64,000 bases of DNA from Hydractinia symbiolongicarpus (Eukaryota > Cnidaria > Hydrozoa > Anthoathecata > Hydractiniidae), in assembly GCF_029227915.1 (NCBI RefSeq), contig NC_079887.1:24613650-24677649 (forward strand), read 5' to 3'. This document shows positions 26,341-39,489 of the stretch, piece after piece (the stretch's first letter is position 1; the number at the start of each line of letters is the position of its first letter). The notes under the pieces were generated by a model. It was given only the letters and a program-made list of their open reading frames with translations. It did not search any database and was not told where the DNA came from. The position numbers were made by a program, and so were the translations under genes.

Positions 26341-27634
26341 ACATAATTTTGTGGACGTCAATCAAAGTTACTTTATATTGATTCTTACAACAAACGTGTT
26401 ACAAGTTGTTTTGGGAATTCCACTAGTGTACCTAATTAACATGTAACCCACTGCTTAAGTTAATTTCTTTAGACAAACAGTTGCATTAAAAATTTAACAG
26501 AAATGTATGTGTTCAAAAACAACTGATATTATGCTAAGGAATAATTACACACAAGGTAAAGACTTGAATTCGAATTGCTGAGCTGACTTGTTACGGTTAG
26601 CTATACAAGAAAAATATCATGTCATTAATAACCTTGAAGGTAAAACATTAAAAAATAGTGGGCTCCGAGATTTAAAAAGCTCACAGAATTATTTTTTAAG
26701 ACTGAACTTTTTGTAGCTTTTGTCGAAGAAATAAAACTTAAAGCGTAACTGAAAAACGAACTTCAATTTTTTAAATTATTTATGTATATAATTCTAAAAG
26801 GAATCCTAACCACACAAGGTTGATGAAAAGTCATAGTTATTCATTAAATAAAACTTACCATATTGGACGAGTTCTTCGAATAAAATATTTTAAAATTTTA
26901 TAATGACTGAGGAACAACTTTTTATGCAGTTAGTTGTTTTTATACCATAGTACAACGCCTAGGGAATTGTGCATTTACGCCCATAATGATGTGCCTGGTT
27001 TTCACATGCAGATCTCTGAATGAGACTAAAAAAATCTCTGAATAAAAACATCCACCAAAATTTGCATAAAGAGATTATCGGGAAAGTCAATAAATATTAT
27101 AAATTATTAGTTTTTTTACTTCCATTTGAGCCATTAGTACCGCTATCGTTTTCGTTACACAAGGAGCAAAAAAGAAGAAAAAAAATTCTTTCCGCTTCCG
27201 GCAAAGAGTCAGGTTCCTGGGAACGAGATGTGTCATTCATGTGCCCTGAAGGTACGTTTTAAAAGGATGTTTTAAAATTTGAGGACATTATCAAAAAAGT
27301 GTTATTTCGGTATATTTCTTTTCCTGTAACTAAAATTTTTCTTCCATGTGATCATGGTAATGAAGATATTCGACACGATAACGGGGCAAGAGTTGACATT
27401 AACTGCGTTCTGAACAGAACATAACATGATTTGCGTATAAATATGTTTTACGAACCCATGTAAGTTTGGATAGCAGCACTGACTAAACTGTGTTAATGTT
27501 CGATCACAGAAACGTCCGTTTTTGAGTTTGCCGCCAGCTTTAATGCATCTTGTAAATATTATGAACTTGTAAAAGAACATAAAGATTGAAAATTAACAAA
27601 ATGCAAATGTCCCAACTGCAAAAGCTGCAGGTAT
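26341..27634. other. AT-rich sequence, no gene seen
   Basis: Short open frames only. No RNA or repeat feature recognised. Confidence 0.35.
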
Positions 27635-29857
27635 AGCTGTGCATGCAGTTATATCAACTTAATACAAGTACTACCAGCCAAAATTCGATGTTTTATTGTC
27701 TTATCTGAAAAATAAAATAAGTACAGTTTTATTACACAAAACCGCGACATGTTTTTTGAAACTAACAGTAGCTTCTTAGAGGCTACTAGGACTCAACCGA
27801 ATGTCTAAAGGCAGTAATACATGCATTGATTACTTCCTTTCAATTTCCGCAAGTCACGTCGTGTATCATAAAAAATCGCGCAATAAGGATTGCTTTCAAA
27901 CTGATTGTCTTCTGGAAAAACGTTGTTGTTTTTAAGTCAAAAAAACACTTTATTTTATTACAGAAAATGCACGGACAACTTATTTTTTCAAAAAACTATG
28001 TTACTAGAGGAACAAAAGGTAACAAAAAAATATGGTCAACATAAAAAAATATTTTTAGACAATTTTATATAGTGGCAAACAATTTGTGGAAAGTAAAAGG
28101 CATAGATTAGAATGTCAAAAATATCATTTAAATCGTTTTCACATATTTCGGACAAAAGACCATCGCATATTCAAAATGTGTTTCGTCTTTCGTGCCATTT
28201 TGTACCAGAAAGCTATAATTTGCAGCAGTGACTGTAATCTCCTCGAATTTTTAATTGAAATAGCCGCTAGGGCGTTTTAAAAAAGCAATCGAACAAGTAA
28301 AGGAAAATTTATTGCGCATGTACAAATTCGATCACCATCGCTCACTTCGACTGCATCCGTTTAAGTGGAAACCCTAGCTGTGCATGCAGTTATATCAACT
28401 TAATACAAGTACTACCAGCCAAAATTCGATGTTTTATTGTCTTATCTGAAAAATAAAATAAGTACAGTTTTATTACACAAAACCGCGACATGTTTTTTGA
28501 AACTAACAGTAGCTTCTTAGAGGCTACTAGGACTCAACCGAATGTCTAAAGGCAGTAATACATGCATTGATTACTTCCTTTCAATTTCCGCAAGTCACGT
28601 CGTGTATCATAAAAAATCGCGCAATAAGGATTGCTTTCAAACTGATTGTCTTCTGGAAAAACGTTGTTGTTTTTAAGTCAAAAAAACACTTTATTTTATT
28701 ACAGAAAATGCACGGACAACTTATTTTTTCAAAAAACTATGTTACTAGAGGAACAAAAGGTAACAAAAAAATATGGTCAACATAAAAAAATTTTTTTAGA
28801 CAATTTTATATAGTGGCAAACAATTTGTGGAAAGTAAAAGGCATAGATTAGAATGTCAAAAATATCATTTAAATCGTTTTCACATATTTCGGACAAAAGA
28901 CCATCGCATATTCAAAATGTGTTTCGTCTTTCGTGCCATTTTGTACCAGAAAGCTATAATTTGCAGCAGTGACTGTAATCTCCTCGAATTTTTAATTGAA
29001 ATAGCCGCTAGGGCGTTTTAAAAAAGCAATCGAACAAGTAAAGGAAAATTTATTGCGCATGTACAAATTCGATCACCATCGCTCACTTCGACTGCATCCG
29101 TTTAAGTGGAAACCCTAGCTGTGCATGCAGTTATATCAACTTAATACAAGTACTACCAGCCAAAATTCGATGTTTTATTGTCTTATCTGAAAAATAAAAT
29201 AAGTACAGTTTTATTACACAAAACCGCGACATGTTTTTTGAAACTAACAGTAGCTTCTTAGAGGCTACTAGGACTCAACCGAATGTCTAAAGGCAGTAAT
29301 ACATGCATTGATTACTTCCTTTCAATTTCCGCAAGTCACGTCGTGTATCATAAAAAATCGCGCAATAAGGATTGCTTTCAAACTGATTGTCTTCTGGAAA
29401 AACGTTGTTGTTTTTAAGTCAAAAAAACACTTTATTTTATTACAGAAAATGCACGGACAACTTATTTTTTCAAAAAACTATGTTACTAGAGGAACAAAAG
29501 GTAACAAAAAAATATGGTCAACATAAAAAAATTTTTTTAGACAATTTTATATAGTGGCAAACAATTTGTGGAAAGTAAAAGGCATAGATTAGAATGTCAA
29601 AAATATCATTTAAATCGTTTTCACATATTTCGGACAAAAGACCATCGCATATTCAAAATGTGTTTCGTCTTTCGTGCCATTTTGTACCAGAAAGCTATAA
29701 TTTGCAGCAGTGACTGTAATCTCCTCGAATTTTTAATTGAAATAGCCGCTAGGGCGTTTTAAAAAAGCAATCGAACAAGTAAAGGAAAATTTATTGCGCA
29801 TGTACAAATTCGATCACCATCGCTCACTTCGACTGCATCCGTTTAAGTGGAAACCCT
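27635..29857. repeat. Exact tandem triplication of a 741-bp unit
   Basis: Units start at 27,635, 28,376 and 29,117 (AGCTGTGCATGCAG) and the third ends at 29,857, giving exactly 3.0 copies. I see a single base difference, in an A/T run near 28,050 of copy 1 compared with copies 2 and 3. Two small frames (72 and 64 codons) recur in each unit, but they have no recognisable domain and are probably incidental. The near identity indicates very recent duplication or an assembly artefact. Confidence 0.9.
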
Positions 29858-32572
29858 CCGTTACGCATGTAAGACTAATATGTTTTGCTGGATTAGTTTT
29901 TATTAGTAAAAAGAAATCGTGATTTCTAAACAGCATTTGCGTAACTGATTTACCGTAAGAGGTTTAATTGATTGTTTGAAAAACATACGTAGCGTGAACT
30001 TTATGCACTTTAGGGAGATTTTAATTTATCGTTAGTTTTGTTTAATTATGTATTGTATGCATAAGTTTAAATATTATCAATAGAGAATACTTTGATTTTT
30101 GAACACTTTATCTTACGTTTTTCTTTGTTATCCACCGTTTACAAAGTGATTTTAAAATAATTTAAAAAAGAAACAGAAGTTAGTTTCACATGAAAAAGGA
30201 AATGTTAACTATGACTGGTAAATAAAAAAACCCTTACAATCCGAGTTTAACCGAACGACCGCTGTGAAAATTTGTCATTCAAACTTAACCAAGTTGAAAT
30301 TTTTTGCATTATATAAAAAGAATGTTCATGGAAAAACCTTTAGAAAATTTCTCTTAACTATAATACTTAGCCTCTCTCCGCCTTGTGTAAAAATGTTTAC
30401 TTTCAGGATTGTAGACAATAAAAGTACACAATGAATCAATGCATTAAATTCATTAAAGGTTGGCAGTGTAACCGAATATGATTTTTTTTGTACCTATTTC
30501 CGGTTAAAAGTTCTATATCCAGAGCAGCTAAAATTTGCTTTTAATTACATTCACGTAACTTATTTAAATTTTAATGCGTAAATTTTATATACAAACGTAA
30601 ATTAATGTGCTTCGGAACGTGTTGTTGGCTAATAGGTTATCTGTTAATTTTCTTAACTAGATATTCAAATATGGTCTTCTAATAAAAATAATCTATTTAA
30701 GTTTTTTTTGTTTAGAGAAACTAAACCAAAAAATCGTGCAACCTCGGAATAACAAAATTAAGTATCTTGTGGAAAACTAATATTACAAAATCTTAGCCAT
30801 AAAGAACAGTTTACGATGGTTCGTGTATTTCGAAAGGATCTCTGATATTAAATAGTGATCTATAAAGCAGGGTAATAACCCTAGGTATACTGTTACGTGG
30901 ACCAAGAAAATATGCGAAGATTGGCCTTTACCTACATATTTTCAAAAAAGCAATGACAGCCTCATCTGAATCATTTTCCCACATGCATGAGCTTTAAAGA
31001 AATCATTTTGCAAATCAAATTATACCAATGTTTCCTTTAAGAAGTTTAAAAAGTTTTATAGCCCCTATCTAAAATTCCTAATCTCCTAAACTCAGGAAGT
31101 ATAGCTTACACAAAATGATTTTACTGTTATTGTCTTTAGATTAGTCTTAAACTACCCACCAGACAATGTTTTTTGTTATGAAAAAAGTCACGCCATAGGG
31201 TGCCGTGTTGCGCAGTAGGGTGTCGGATGAAATATATATCGCGTCGGTAGAGAAGGGCAATAGATGACCGCATAATAGAGAGACGCGATACGTAATAGAA
31301 AGTAATGGGTGGAGGTGTAACTTCTGTTAACCACCCAAAAAATAGCCACTCCAGTAGTCATTTAATATGCTCTCCCCGTGCTTGAATATAGGAGGTGCTC
31401 TTTTCCATTTTTAAGGAATTTTCACCGCTATTTACCTTTTAGAAGGTCTGTTGATATTGTTCTGCGCTGCAACTACCGTTTAAAAGGCACAGGAGATTAT
31501 GGTGGAAGTTTTCTTGATAGATGTTGTAGCAATCTTGTCGTCAGAGCTCTGGGAATGAGGAATATAATGCACGAAGTCATATTTTTCCTGACTCCAATAA
31601 AGTATTTATGACAAAAAGAGAAGATAAAAGCATAGGGTTTTCTCTGTCACGCATTCTGCTAAGTGTCTATCCACTTATTCGGTTAGAATTCAATTAGATT
31701 CAAGCTCGGGAAAAAGAAAGCAAGGCGGTATCCATTGTATTCAAAACCAATCATTTTTCTTCTTAACATTCCATACCTCTTTTTTAAAAGGAAGTTAGAA
31801 AACAGAGAAAAAGTAAACAGTTCTAGCAAATTGTACATTTGAAAATTATCATCTTTGTTGTATGGATTTACCACCTATGTTATTAATCCGTTTACGTATA
31901 CACAGTTATTTTTACGTTGTAATATTGGCGTATATGTTGCTTTGCATTGTATACGCAATTTCATAATCCTGCTTCGAATGATCAGCTGTCGGTGTCAAAT
32001 CGGCATTTATACTTGGTTTCACAGCTTTGCTGTTGATGTCTGCATAATGAGATATTGTTTTCCTTGTTTCCTCATAATCGTTAGTACCACGACTTTTATT
32101 GCTTTGTGGAGGCCTCGTCTGGATCATGTTGACAATTATAAAACCTTAATAAAATTAATAAAGCGTGAATAAAGAAAGAAACATTTTATACATGAAAAAA
32201 TATAAGATTTTAATGTCCACAGTTTTATTATTTTTCTCTTTCAAGAGTGTTCCTTAAAATGTTTGAACTGACTAGAAGAAAAAGGTAAGATAATATTGAA
32301 CTTTAAAAATAAAAATAATAACTATATCGTTGTATATCTTCCTCTGACAAATCAACGTAACTTAGCGCCTCTGTTGTATTAAACTAGTCGATATTGAAAA
32401 ACACTTAGCCAGAATAATATTTAACACGTATACAATCTGTATCACAGACTGTATACGTTTTTTTCCCCTTCCAAATTTCTCCTTAAGTATTTCTTAGTTC
32501 CTGCGGGGAAAATTTGATATGAATTTGCAGCTATTAAAGAAATAAAAAATATTGAAATATTAAACTATTTAC
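29858..32572. other. No gene seen
   Basis: AT-rich. A slightly GC-richer patch at 31.19-31.60 kb yields a 77-codon frame without a recognisable domain. Confidence 0.35.
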
Positions 32573-34480
32573 CTACTCTTTCTGCAGTCCATGATTGTGC
32601 TGTAGAAAAATAGTAAAGAAGAGCTTAAATAATCATGCTTTTAAATACACTAATTAAAAACCGAGTAAAATGATTTCCGGATCATGCGCATAAATAGAAT
32701 ACGCAATGCGGTAACATTTGGTTACTTGACTCTTTAACACTGTAGTATTAGATAGTTTAAATCTATAAAGAATAAATTTCACTTCCTTAAACGAGGGACT
32801 GTGACAAATTGTATACGTCCTAACAAAGCTAGTAATTGCCTAAGACCAAAACTTATTCGGCAAATTTTTTTTGTGCCATCTATCTTAGCAACAGTTTTAA
32901 CCAATTTTAAAGCAGTTAAGACAGGGATTACAATAAATGAAAAAGCATAACTTCTGGCTTAATATAAAGTTTACATATACATTCATCTTCCAATGGTTTC
33001 GTTTCATCCGTTATTTTTGAGTTATACTTTATTAGGCTCAATGGCATTTGAACGGATAATCACAATGGTGCAGTGTATTTTCGTTATTATATCGTGTAAT
33101 TCTACGTGATATTGTTACCATAGGTGTTGTACTTACCCCTTTTTCTATCCTTAGCGTCAGCTAGAAATTAAAACAGATTGAAACTTGCATACGAAAATCT
33201 AATATTACTTAAGAATCAATTACTAAACTCTTCAACAAAATGATCAAAGAAAATTAGATTGACCAGACAATGCCTATTTCTAAAGTAGATGTTTGCATCA
33301 ACAAAAAGAAGCGGCTTGATAATTTATGCTAAATTTATTGTATACATACCTGACTCCTCTAGGTCTTTTATCATTTACTTACTGAAGCTTAACCGTTGTT
33401 TCGCCGTTTAAATATATACCTGAAATACGTAACCACTAATACTCAATTTGCTCCGTAATCCCACTAATTTTTTTAATAACATTTTGCTATGTTGCTAGCA
33501 AAAATTTTTATACAGTTTTTTAAAGATATCTATTTTACACCTGCCTGCCGAAATTTTAGGTACCATACTTCCAAAAACTTTCCTAGAATTTTAATGAAAT
33601 TACTTCGGTTGACATCTCAATGTACGCTGATATAAGGGAAAAGTAGTGCGGCTAATGTGTTGTTTCACAAATTGAGAAAGCTGATACATTTAAGAAGGCT
33701 GAAAAAAGTCATAAAGAAGGTAGGGGCAGAATTCGTCGCATCCTATTTTACAAGATTATGATTGTCTATGCATATAAAAAAATTGATTACTTAGTGATCA
33801 TTAAACTGATGATAAAAATAAAATATAGACGAAGTAATGAAGCATACCTTCTTTTCTTCTTTTATCAGCTAAAAGCAAATGAACGATTTAGCGTATAGTG
33901 GTTGATATTTTCAATTCAACTATTTTCAATTAGGACAAAAAATAGGTCTCTGGCATTTCAAACGTGTCAAGGTAATGAAAGTTTACCTGATTCTTGCAGC
34001 TCTTTTAGCATGTCTTCGTTACCTATACAATAAATACGATAGAAACTAAAATTTCAAACTCTTTACGACAGACTTTCGCGGCACTAGGCTGCACCGAGGG
34101 GATCATCAAATTTGTTACACATTCATTTTAACTAGCTTACTTACTGTTTAACTACTTTCGCAGGCAAGAAGCTGTGTGGAGTTCAAGGTTTCGTGAAATT
34201 TTGCAAAAACAGATCGAGAATTGCCACGAAATTCTAATATTATTTAATTACTAAGCTATCTTTTGAAAATTTAAAGGTACTGTCTTTATACACTTTTTCA
34301 TTAGATGCTAGTGTTCGCGTAGTTAATTTACAAATGAAACATGAATTATTTTTTGATTTTGAAATTAACGTAATTACACTTTCTGAAGGTAAAAGTTTAA
34401 CAACTTTTCTGTGTGACGAATTACCAAAAACAAAAACAGTTAGTCTTACCAGTTGACGTACTTTTGAGTTTAGTCTTATT
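32573..34480 (-). CDS. Chain of putative micro-exons, minus strand
   Basis: Short segments on the minus strand are bounded by AG acceptors and GTAAGT/GTATGT/GTAAAT-type donors: 34,480-34,450 (31 nt), 34,022-33,987 (36 nt), 33,868-33,848 (21 nt), 33,160-33,137 (24 nt) and 32,599-32,573 (27 nt). An additional candidate at 33,381-33,350 has ambiguous borders. The first would start in phase 0 and end in phase 1. The other four are multiples of three and are open when read phase 1 to phase 1. They encode short Lys/Arg/Glu-rich peptides such as NEDMLKELQES and DAKDRKR. 33,987-34,022 and 33,350-33,376 are similar in sequence, suggesting exon duplication. The chain may continue from the 23-nt segment at 35,699-35,677. 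Short splice motifs are common in AT-rich DNA, so this needs transcript evidence. Function unknown. Confidence 0.35.
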
Positions 34481-34705
34481 CTGCACATGAAAATAAAAAT
34501 ATATTTAGAACAAGAGAGGAAAAAGAATAACAACATATTTTTTTATGTTGCAAAAAGCTTGAGCAAGTAAGTTTTTTTTAACCGTCTGGATTATGCAAGC
34601 GGGCAATATCTGTTTTGAGGCATTGTGATTGACTTACCGCTCTTGCCGACAGCCTGGTTTATACCGGCCCCTGGTTAAGAGCGCCAGTAAAGGACAGTAG
34701 TAAAG

Positions 34706-35293
34706 TACCGTAAAATGCCGAAATCAAGCGCAGCCAATTATAAGCGCACCCGTTGTGAAACGCACCAAATCCTTACCAAGATTTTATTCCCGTTTCTAAG
34801 CGTACCCTCAAACAAGCGCATACAATGAAAAGAGATTTAGAATACAATGATCGTTTCGGTTGAAATGCGAGATTTTTTCTGTAAAATAGTGATTTTCGTG
34901 GGAAGGGGGTTCTAGTGCATTTAAAACTCCCATTTGAGCTACGGAAGGCGTGCAAGCATAAAGACTGCTAAACTAGACAACCGCCTAAGATATCAATCCT
35001 ATACTCATGCTGAACGTTAAGCAGAAAGGATCGATTCACACTTTTATAGTCTCTGGCATGACTCAGTCGGGGTTTGAACCCAAGACCTTCCGCACTGGAG
35101 GCGAACCGCATTGTACAAAAAGATACGCAAAAAAGAATATGCATCATCGAAAAAAATTATTTACTTTTTCTTTCTTTTTTTCCTTGCACTTTTTTTATAC
35201 TTGTTTATAAGCGCACCCGTGGATAAGCGGACCCTCAGATAAGCGCATCCTCAGATAAGCGCATCAAAATCTTGATTTTAGCATTTCACGGTA
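34706..35293. mobile_element. Inverted-repeat DNA element with a SINE inside
   Basis: Terminal inverted repeats at 34,706-34,728 and 35,271-35,293 (TACCGTxAAATGC type) match at about 19 of 23 positions. Subterminal sequence is rich in ATAAGCGCACCC/ATAAGCGCATCC units (34,739-34,800 and 35,209-35,265). No transposase frame is visible, so it is non-autonomous. The SINE at 34.93-35.11 kb lies inside it, so the SINE inserted later. Confidence 0.55.
34933..35114 (-). mobile_element. tRNA-derived SINE, copy 2
   Basis: On the minus strand it has a B-box-like GGGTTCAAACCCC (35,081-35,069), then GCTTAACGTTCAGCATGAGT and TTGATATCTTAGGCGGTTGT blocks homologous to 6,695-6,893. Boundaries are approximate. 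Confidence 0.65.
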
Positions 35294-36224
35294 TTATTAC
35301 AGTATAAAATTATTCCTTATTTTTATCTAAGCTGGGCGGTTAACAAATGCAGTGATGACTGATTAGCTAGTGCCGTACCAAACATATCGCCCTCAGTCAT
35401 TGCACTGACCCTGCAAGCTTGCTTGGCACTTACACAACTCTATCCGATAAAAAAATCGTGAAAGAAATACTGGTGTAGATGACATATGGAAGTCCAGCCG
35501 ATAAGAAAGGTGTAGCTAAGTAAACTTTATGCTCCAACTGCAGTTTCATATTAAAATTATTATTTAATAATTATGTATTTAAACTTTCAACTTGTTCCAC
35601 TATACAACATAGGCCAATTCGAAAACACACAAAATATCATTTGTGGAAATCGATTCTAATTATTGTTTTTACTTACATCTCTAGGTTCATAGTATTGCGC
35701 TAAAAAAGTCATAAAAGATTGATCAGCTTTTTGTTTTATAGCTTACTCGAAAAACAAGTTGTGCTCATATGAAAGACCTTTCAAGCTATCTAGGAATCTA
35801 TTTATTGTAAAAAAAATCTTTTTCGATTCTTGATTATTCGTTTCGAAAGCTGCGCTAATTATGCGAAATTATCTCCAAAACATGTATTTGCTTTTGAGCT
35901 TAATTATAGTAAGTAAACATAAAAAGTTGTGTAAAATGTTCAAAACACCAAGTGAACGACTGAAAACATTCTCTAATCAAAATTGAAATCATGCAAAATT
36001 AGTAATACTAGGGCAGTGTCCACACTGGTGCGACCGCTGCGTGCATCAATTTTTCAGTTCAAATAAATAAGTTTTCTTGCGAATGGTCATATATCATCAC
36101 TTTTGTTGAAGGCCAATTTATATGTATATATATTACAGATATTTATTATTGACTGCCTTTTAACCTATTTGTATACCTGAATCAGTTGAATATGCTGCTG
36201 GTTCCATACTTTCTATGCAAGAAC
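35294..36224. other. Mostly non-coding; one splice-flanked 23-nt segment
   Basis: 35,699-35,677 on the minus strand is flanked by a TTTTTTAG acceptor and a GTAAGTAA donor. It would end in phase 0, compatible with the next candidate at 34,480. 35,375-35,410 resembles part of the hairpin element at 41.3 kb (CATATCGCCCTCAGTCATTGCA). Otherwise nothing. Confidence 0.35.
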
Positions 36225-37645
36225 TTATCCTATTTTCTGCAAAGCTTGCATATGCGCAGCAGTTGGAAATTGGTACGCTACGATAGGTGACCAATTTGCA
36301 ATACCGCGAAATTCATTTTTCCATCGTTCAGTACGGCTAGGGCAGGTTAACTTTTCATTGGAAAATTTTTGGCCATGAAAAAACAGAATATAATACGCGG
36401 GAAGAGGCCACATTGCGTAGTTACTTTTCAGCATTGGAAATTGACGAAGCATGGTATAACAAAACCAAACGTACTTTTTGTTTTTAAAGTAAATATTTAC
36501 AATGTGAAAATAAAGAAAAGTCACATACCTATCAAAATAATAACAAAAAATAGAGAGCAAAAAAGTGGTTGATCTTTATGTGTTAGACCAGCTACATGTC
36601 GTAAAATGCATATTTTTATTTTTCACTGCACCTGAAAGTTTATACCGCAAACCACCCACTTCAATGATGGTCTGTATTTTCAACTGATTCTGCATTTCAT
36701 TGAAAAACTCAATGAACAAAACTGTTGCTGGGGTGGTCAAAGCATTTGGCACAGTAGTACGTTCTCCACACAGAGGACAAACAATCTTAGTGACAAAATA
36801 ATTATGTGCAAATAAATACATGTGCCAATTGTCATTGAAATGAGCAAGTGGAAGAGATCTATAATTGGACACGTATTGTACGAAACTGCACATTGAACCG
36901 CATATAATCCTCCCACAACACTCCCAACAATCATTATATTGAAAAGATGTGATAAATAATGCTTTTTCAGAATCATTCAAAGATCCAAACACTGATTCCT
37001 GAAAAATTTCTGAGAACTGAGCATTTCAGTCCCTCCTACGCAATGAGGGACATCTTGATTTTATCAAAGTCCAAATGGGATCCCTAACATTATAGGCGAT
37101 CAAGTCGTAAATTAGTGAAAGATCAGTGACATTAGAAGATAGATGTTGGTCATATTTGACACATGCGTCATATATTTTGTGACAGAAATGTGTCATATCT
37201 GGATGAATATTTTTCAGATATGGATAAAAAACATAGTAACACAACTCTAAAAATGTGTCTATTGCACAGCTGTATATACCTGGACTTTTAAGGACCGCAT
37301 TCAAGAGATGGTAGCGCTGAGAAATGAACATTTTTTAGACGAGTTTCACTTTACTGAACAATCAAATATGAGTGAAGCTTTCATGCTCGTTCGAGCCTTC
37401 ACGCTCATCCGTTGAAATAAAAATTCTATAATAATTCTACTTACTTGTGAAAATACCGCCACCACAAACACGTGCTTATAGTAAAGTTCGTTTCGAAAGA
37501 GAGAGAATTGAACAGCAGCGTGCACACTTGTTCTTTCAAGGGCAGTCTGCTGCTCATCATATGATGGCGAAGCCAGCAAATCTTCAACTGTTTTCAGCTG
37601 TATCTCCATCATTCCGCGACCTTTACATTCAACATGGGACCACAG
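36225..37645 (-). pseudogene. Ubiquitin-hydrolase-like (USP-type) gene, interrupted
   Basis: Minus-strand exons: 37,645-37,445 (201 nt, phase 0-0, GTAAGTAG donor), then 37,316-36,596 (TTTCTCAG acceptor). A probable last exon runs from about 36,473 to the stop at 36,225. Exon 2 opens with a Cys-box-like SCAIDTFLEL, has a CPLCGERTT knuckle, and ends near a candidate catalytic His in KNKNMHFTTC, then VWFCY in exon 3. This order resembles the papain-like peptidase C19 fold (family recognition from motifs, moderate certainty). An in-frame TGA at 37,026-37,028 splits exon 2. The join between exons 2 and 3 does not keep phase with the only visible donor. The locus may be a decayed copy of an expanded or transposon-associated family. 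Selenocysteine at the TGA cannot be excluded from sequence alone but is unlikely. Confidence 0.45.
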
Positions 37646-38487
37646 CTACGAACGCAGAAATTTTTTGCAAGAAAGACAACGCACCCAGGGCCTCCGGGAG
37701 TGACCGCCTTCAGGCGGTCGATTAGCCAATTCTTAAGAACCAATCAAATAAGTTGAAAATATACAAATTTTTAGACAACTTTTGAAGCTTTTCCATATGA
37801 AATTAACTTTTCGCATCAAATCAAGAAATAGTAATTAATAGAAAAAGATTTTATCAACTACATCTTTTTGTTGATCTGATAATTTGTTTAAATTGATCAA
37901 TATATTGAGTTGAAACATTATAATGAGATGTGAATAATGATTACTTACTATATTTTCATTTTTATTTTTTAAATCCGTACTAAGTTAAAAGAAAAAACAC
38001 AACATGTTAATCTTCAAATTGTTAACAATGTATAAAGTGAAGAACGCAACGTTTGGTAACCTAAATTTAGTCAGCTTGGAAACGACATCAAAATTCAGAA
38101 AAATTAACACTTTTTAAATCTGATATTCCCTTACATCCCCACTTACTACTATTCCCTTACATCCCCACTTACTACTATAAGATTTCTCCCACTCTCCGCA
38201 ATGTTTCTTAATTTTTACCACTCATTTCAATTTATTATCGTCCCCTTACATTCCCACGTACAACGTGATTATACTGATGATTACACTTTATAGCCAATGA
38301 GGTTAGCTGAAATATTTGTAGCTCCTCTTTTTTTGCTAATACCAATAGGAAGGAAAGAGGTACTTATGTTTTATTTCGTGGATTACCGTGCACATTAACA
38401 AAATTATCACTTTGTGTTTAGCTACCGAAAAATTGTTACCAATGGTGAAAGTAGCTGTGCGTTAATGCGAATACAAACTTCACTTAC
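37646..38487. other. No gene seen
   Basis: A short hairpin, GACCGCC TTCA GGCGGTC, lies at about 37,702-37,720. A 27-bp direct repeat (TATTCCCTTACATCCCCAC...) lies at about 38,123-38,176. Confidence 0.35.
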
Positions 38488-38833
38488 ATTTCTTTCCGGA
38501 GTTGATCCACCTGAAAAAAAAGTTGGAAAGTTTAAAAAAATATTACATTACTAATTCTATCCTCAATTCAAATCAATCAATAACACCAGCGTTAATTGTT
38601 TTGGCTGCTGAGGGCGACGTTTCTCGCTAGCCGATTGTTGCCGATTACGTCGGCGCTCACCAACCTCTTCAAACATTTTACGTTGCCTCCTAAAAATGAA
38701 AATAAATTATAAAAGAACATGTTGCAACAAATTTATGCTTCCATGAATATTCGACGTGAACGTATCTTACCAAATTTTTTGCACATTCTTTGCAGCCCTT
38801 GTCCCTTCTTTAAGAAAGATTGCATTCCTCGTG
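38488..38833 (-). CDS. Three short exons of an unknown basic protein
   Basis: Minus-strand segments with good splice borders join in phase: 38,833-38,771 (TTAG acceptor, GTAAGA donor), 38,689-38,587 (TTTTTAG acceptor, weaker GTGTTA donor) and 38,510-38,488 (polypyrimidine plus CAG acceptor, GTAAGT donor, 23 nt). Read in the shared frame they give a Lys/Arg/Gln-rich helical segment, including KEGTRAAKNVQKIW, FEEVGERRRNRQQSASEKRR and VDQLRKE. The gene could begin at the ATG near 39,484 (a minus-strand frame with a GTATGA donor near 39,387), but the intervening exons are unclear. I do not recognise a family. Confidence 0.4.
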
Positions 38834-39489
38834 CTAAGGCAACAATACATAACTTTTGGTCTTTGTATTTGGCTTTATTTTTTGCAAACTAATGAATTCT
38901 AGGAATCTATGTTTATAATAAAATGGTGCTAAATTGCAATGGGGCAGTAACTGCCAAGAGCGTTACGAATTCTCGCTATATTCTTAGCACGGTTGGGATT
39001 GAAAAATGTGAGAGTGCAAACTGTTGCAAGAATCACCGCTAAGATACTAAAGGAGCCTTATTTAATTAACAAAGAGAAAGTAATTACCTCCATTAATTTA
39101 GCAAGTATTATAAAACTATGGAAAATATGCCGTTGGAATTTAAATATCACCAACTCAATGAGAACTATAAACAGCAACTATGACACAAAGTATACTTACG
39201 CAGACTGCGGGCTCAAGAAGAATATAATTTTGTTGGTTTACTTACTGTCCTTCTTAATAATTTTATTCCGCCAACACCCTTGAAAATTGTGGAAAACGTT
39301 TCCACGGTAGAGTTTGTCTCGGCATACAACTGAAAAGTAAGTAAAACAAAACAAACTTAAAGAGAAATTCGTAGTTGTTGTCATACTTATTAAAATAAGA
39401 CTGGTTCAGAAGATCGGCGAATTCCCAATGATACTCGCTCGATCTCTTAATGTACGTCACTTGACCCTGATAGTGCACGATCATTCAAA

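Noticed and set aside
27826-29762. 72- and 64-codon frames repeated three times
   Set aside because: Their repetition is explained by the 741-bp triplication. No domains or splice context.
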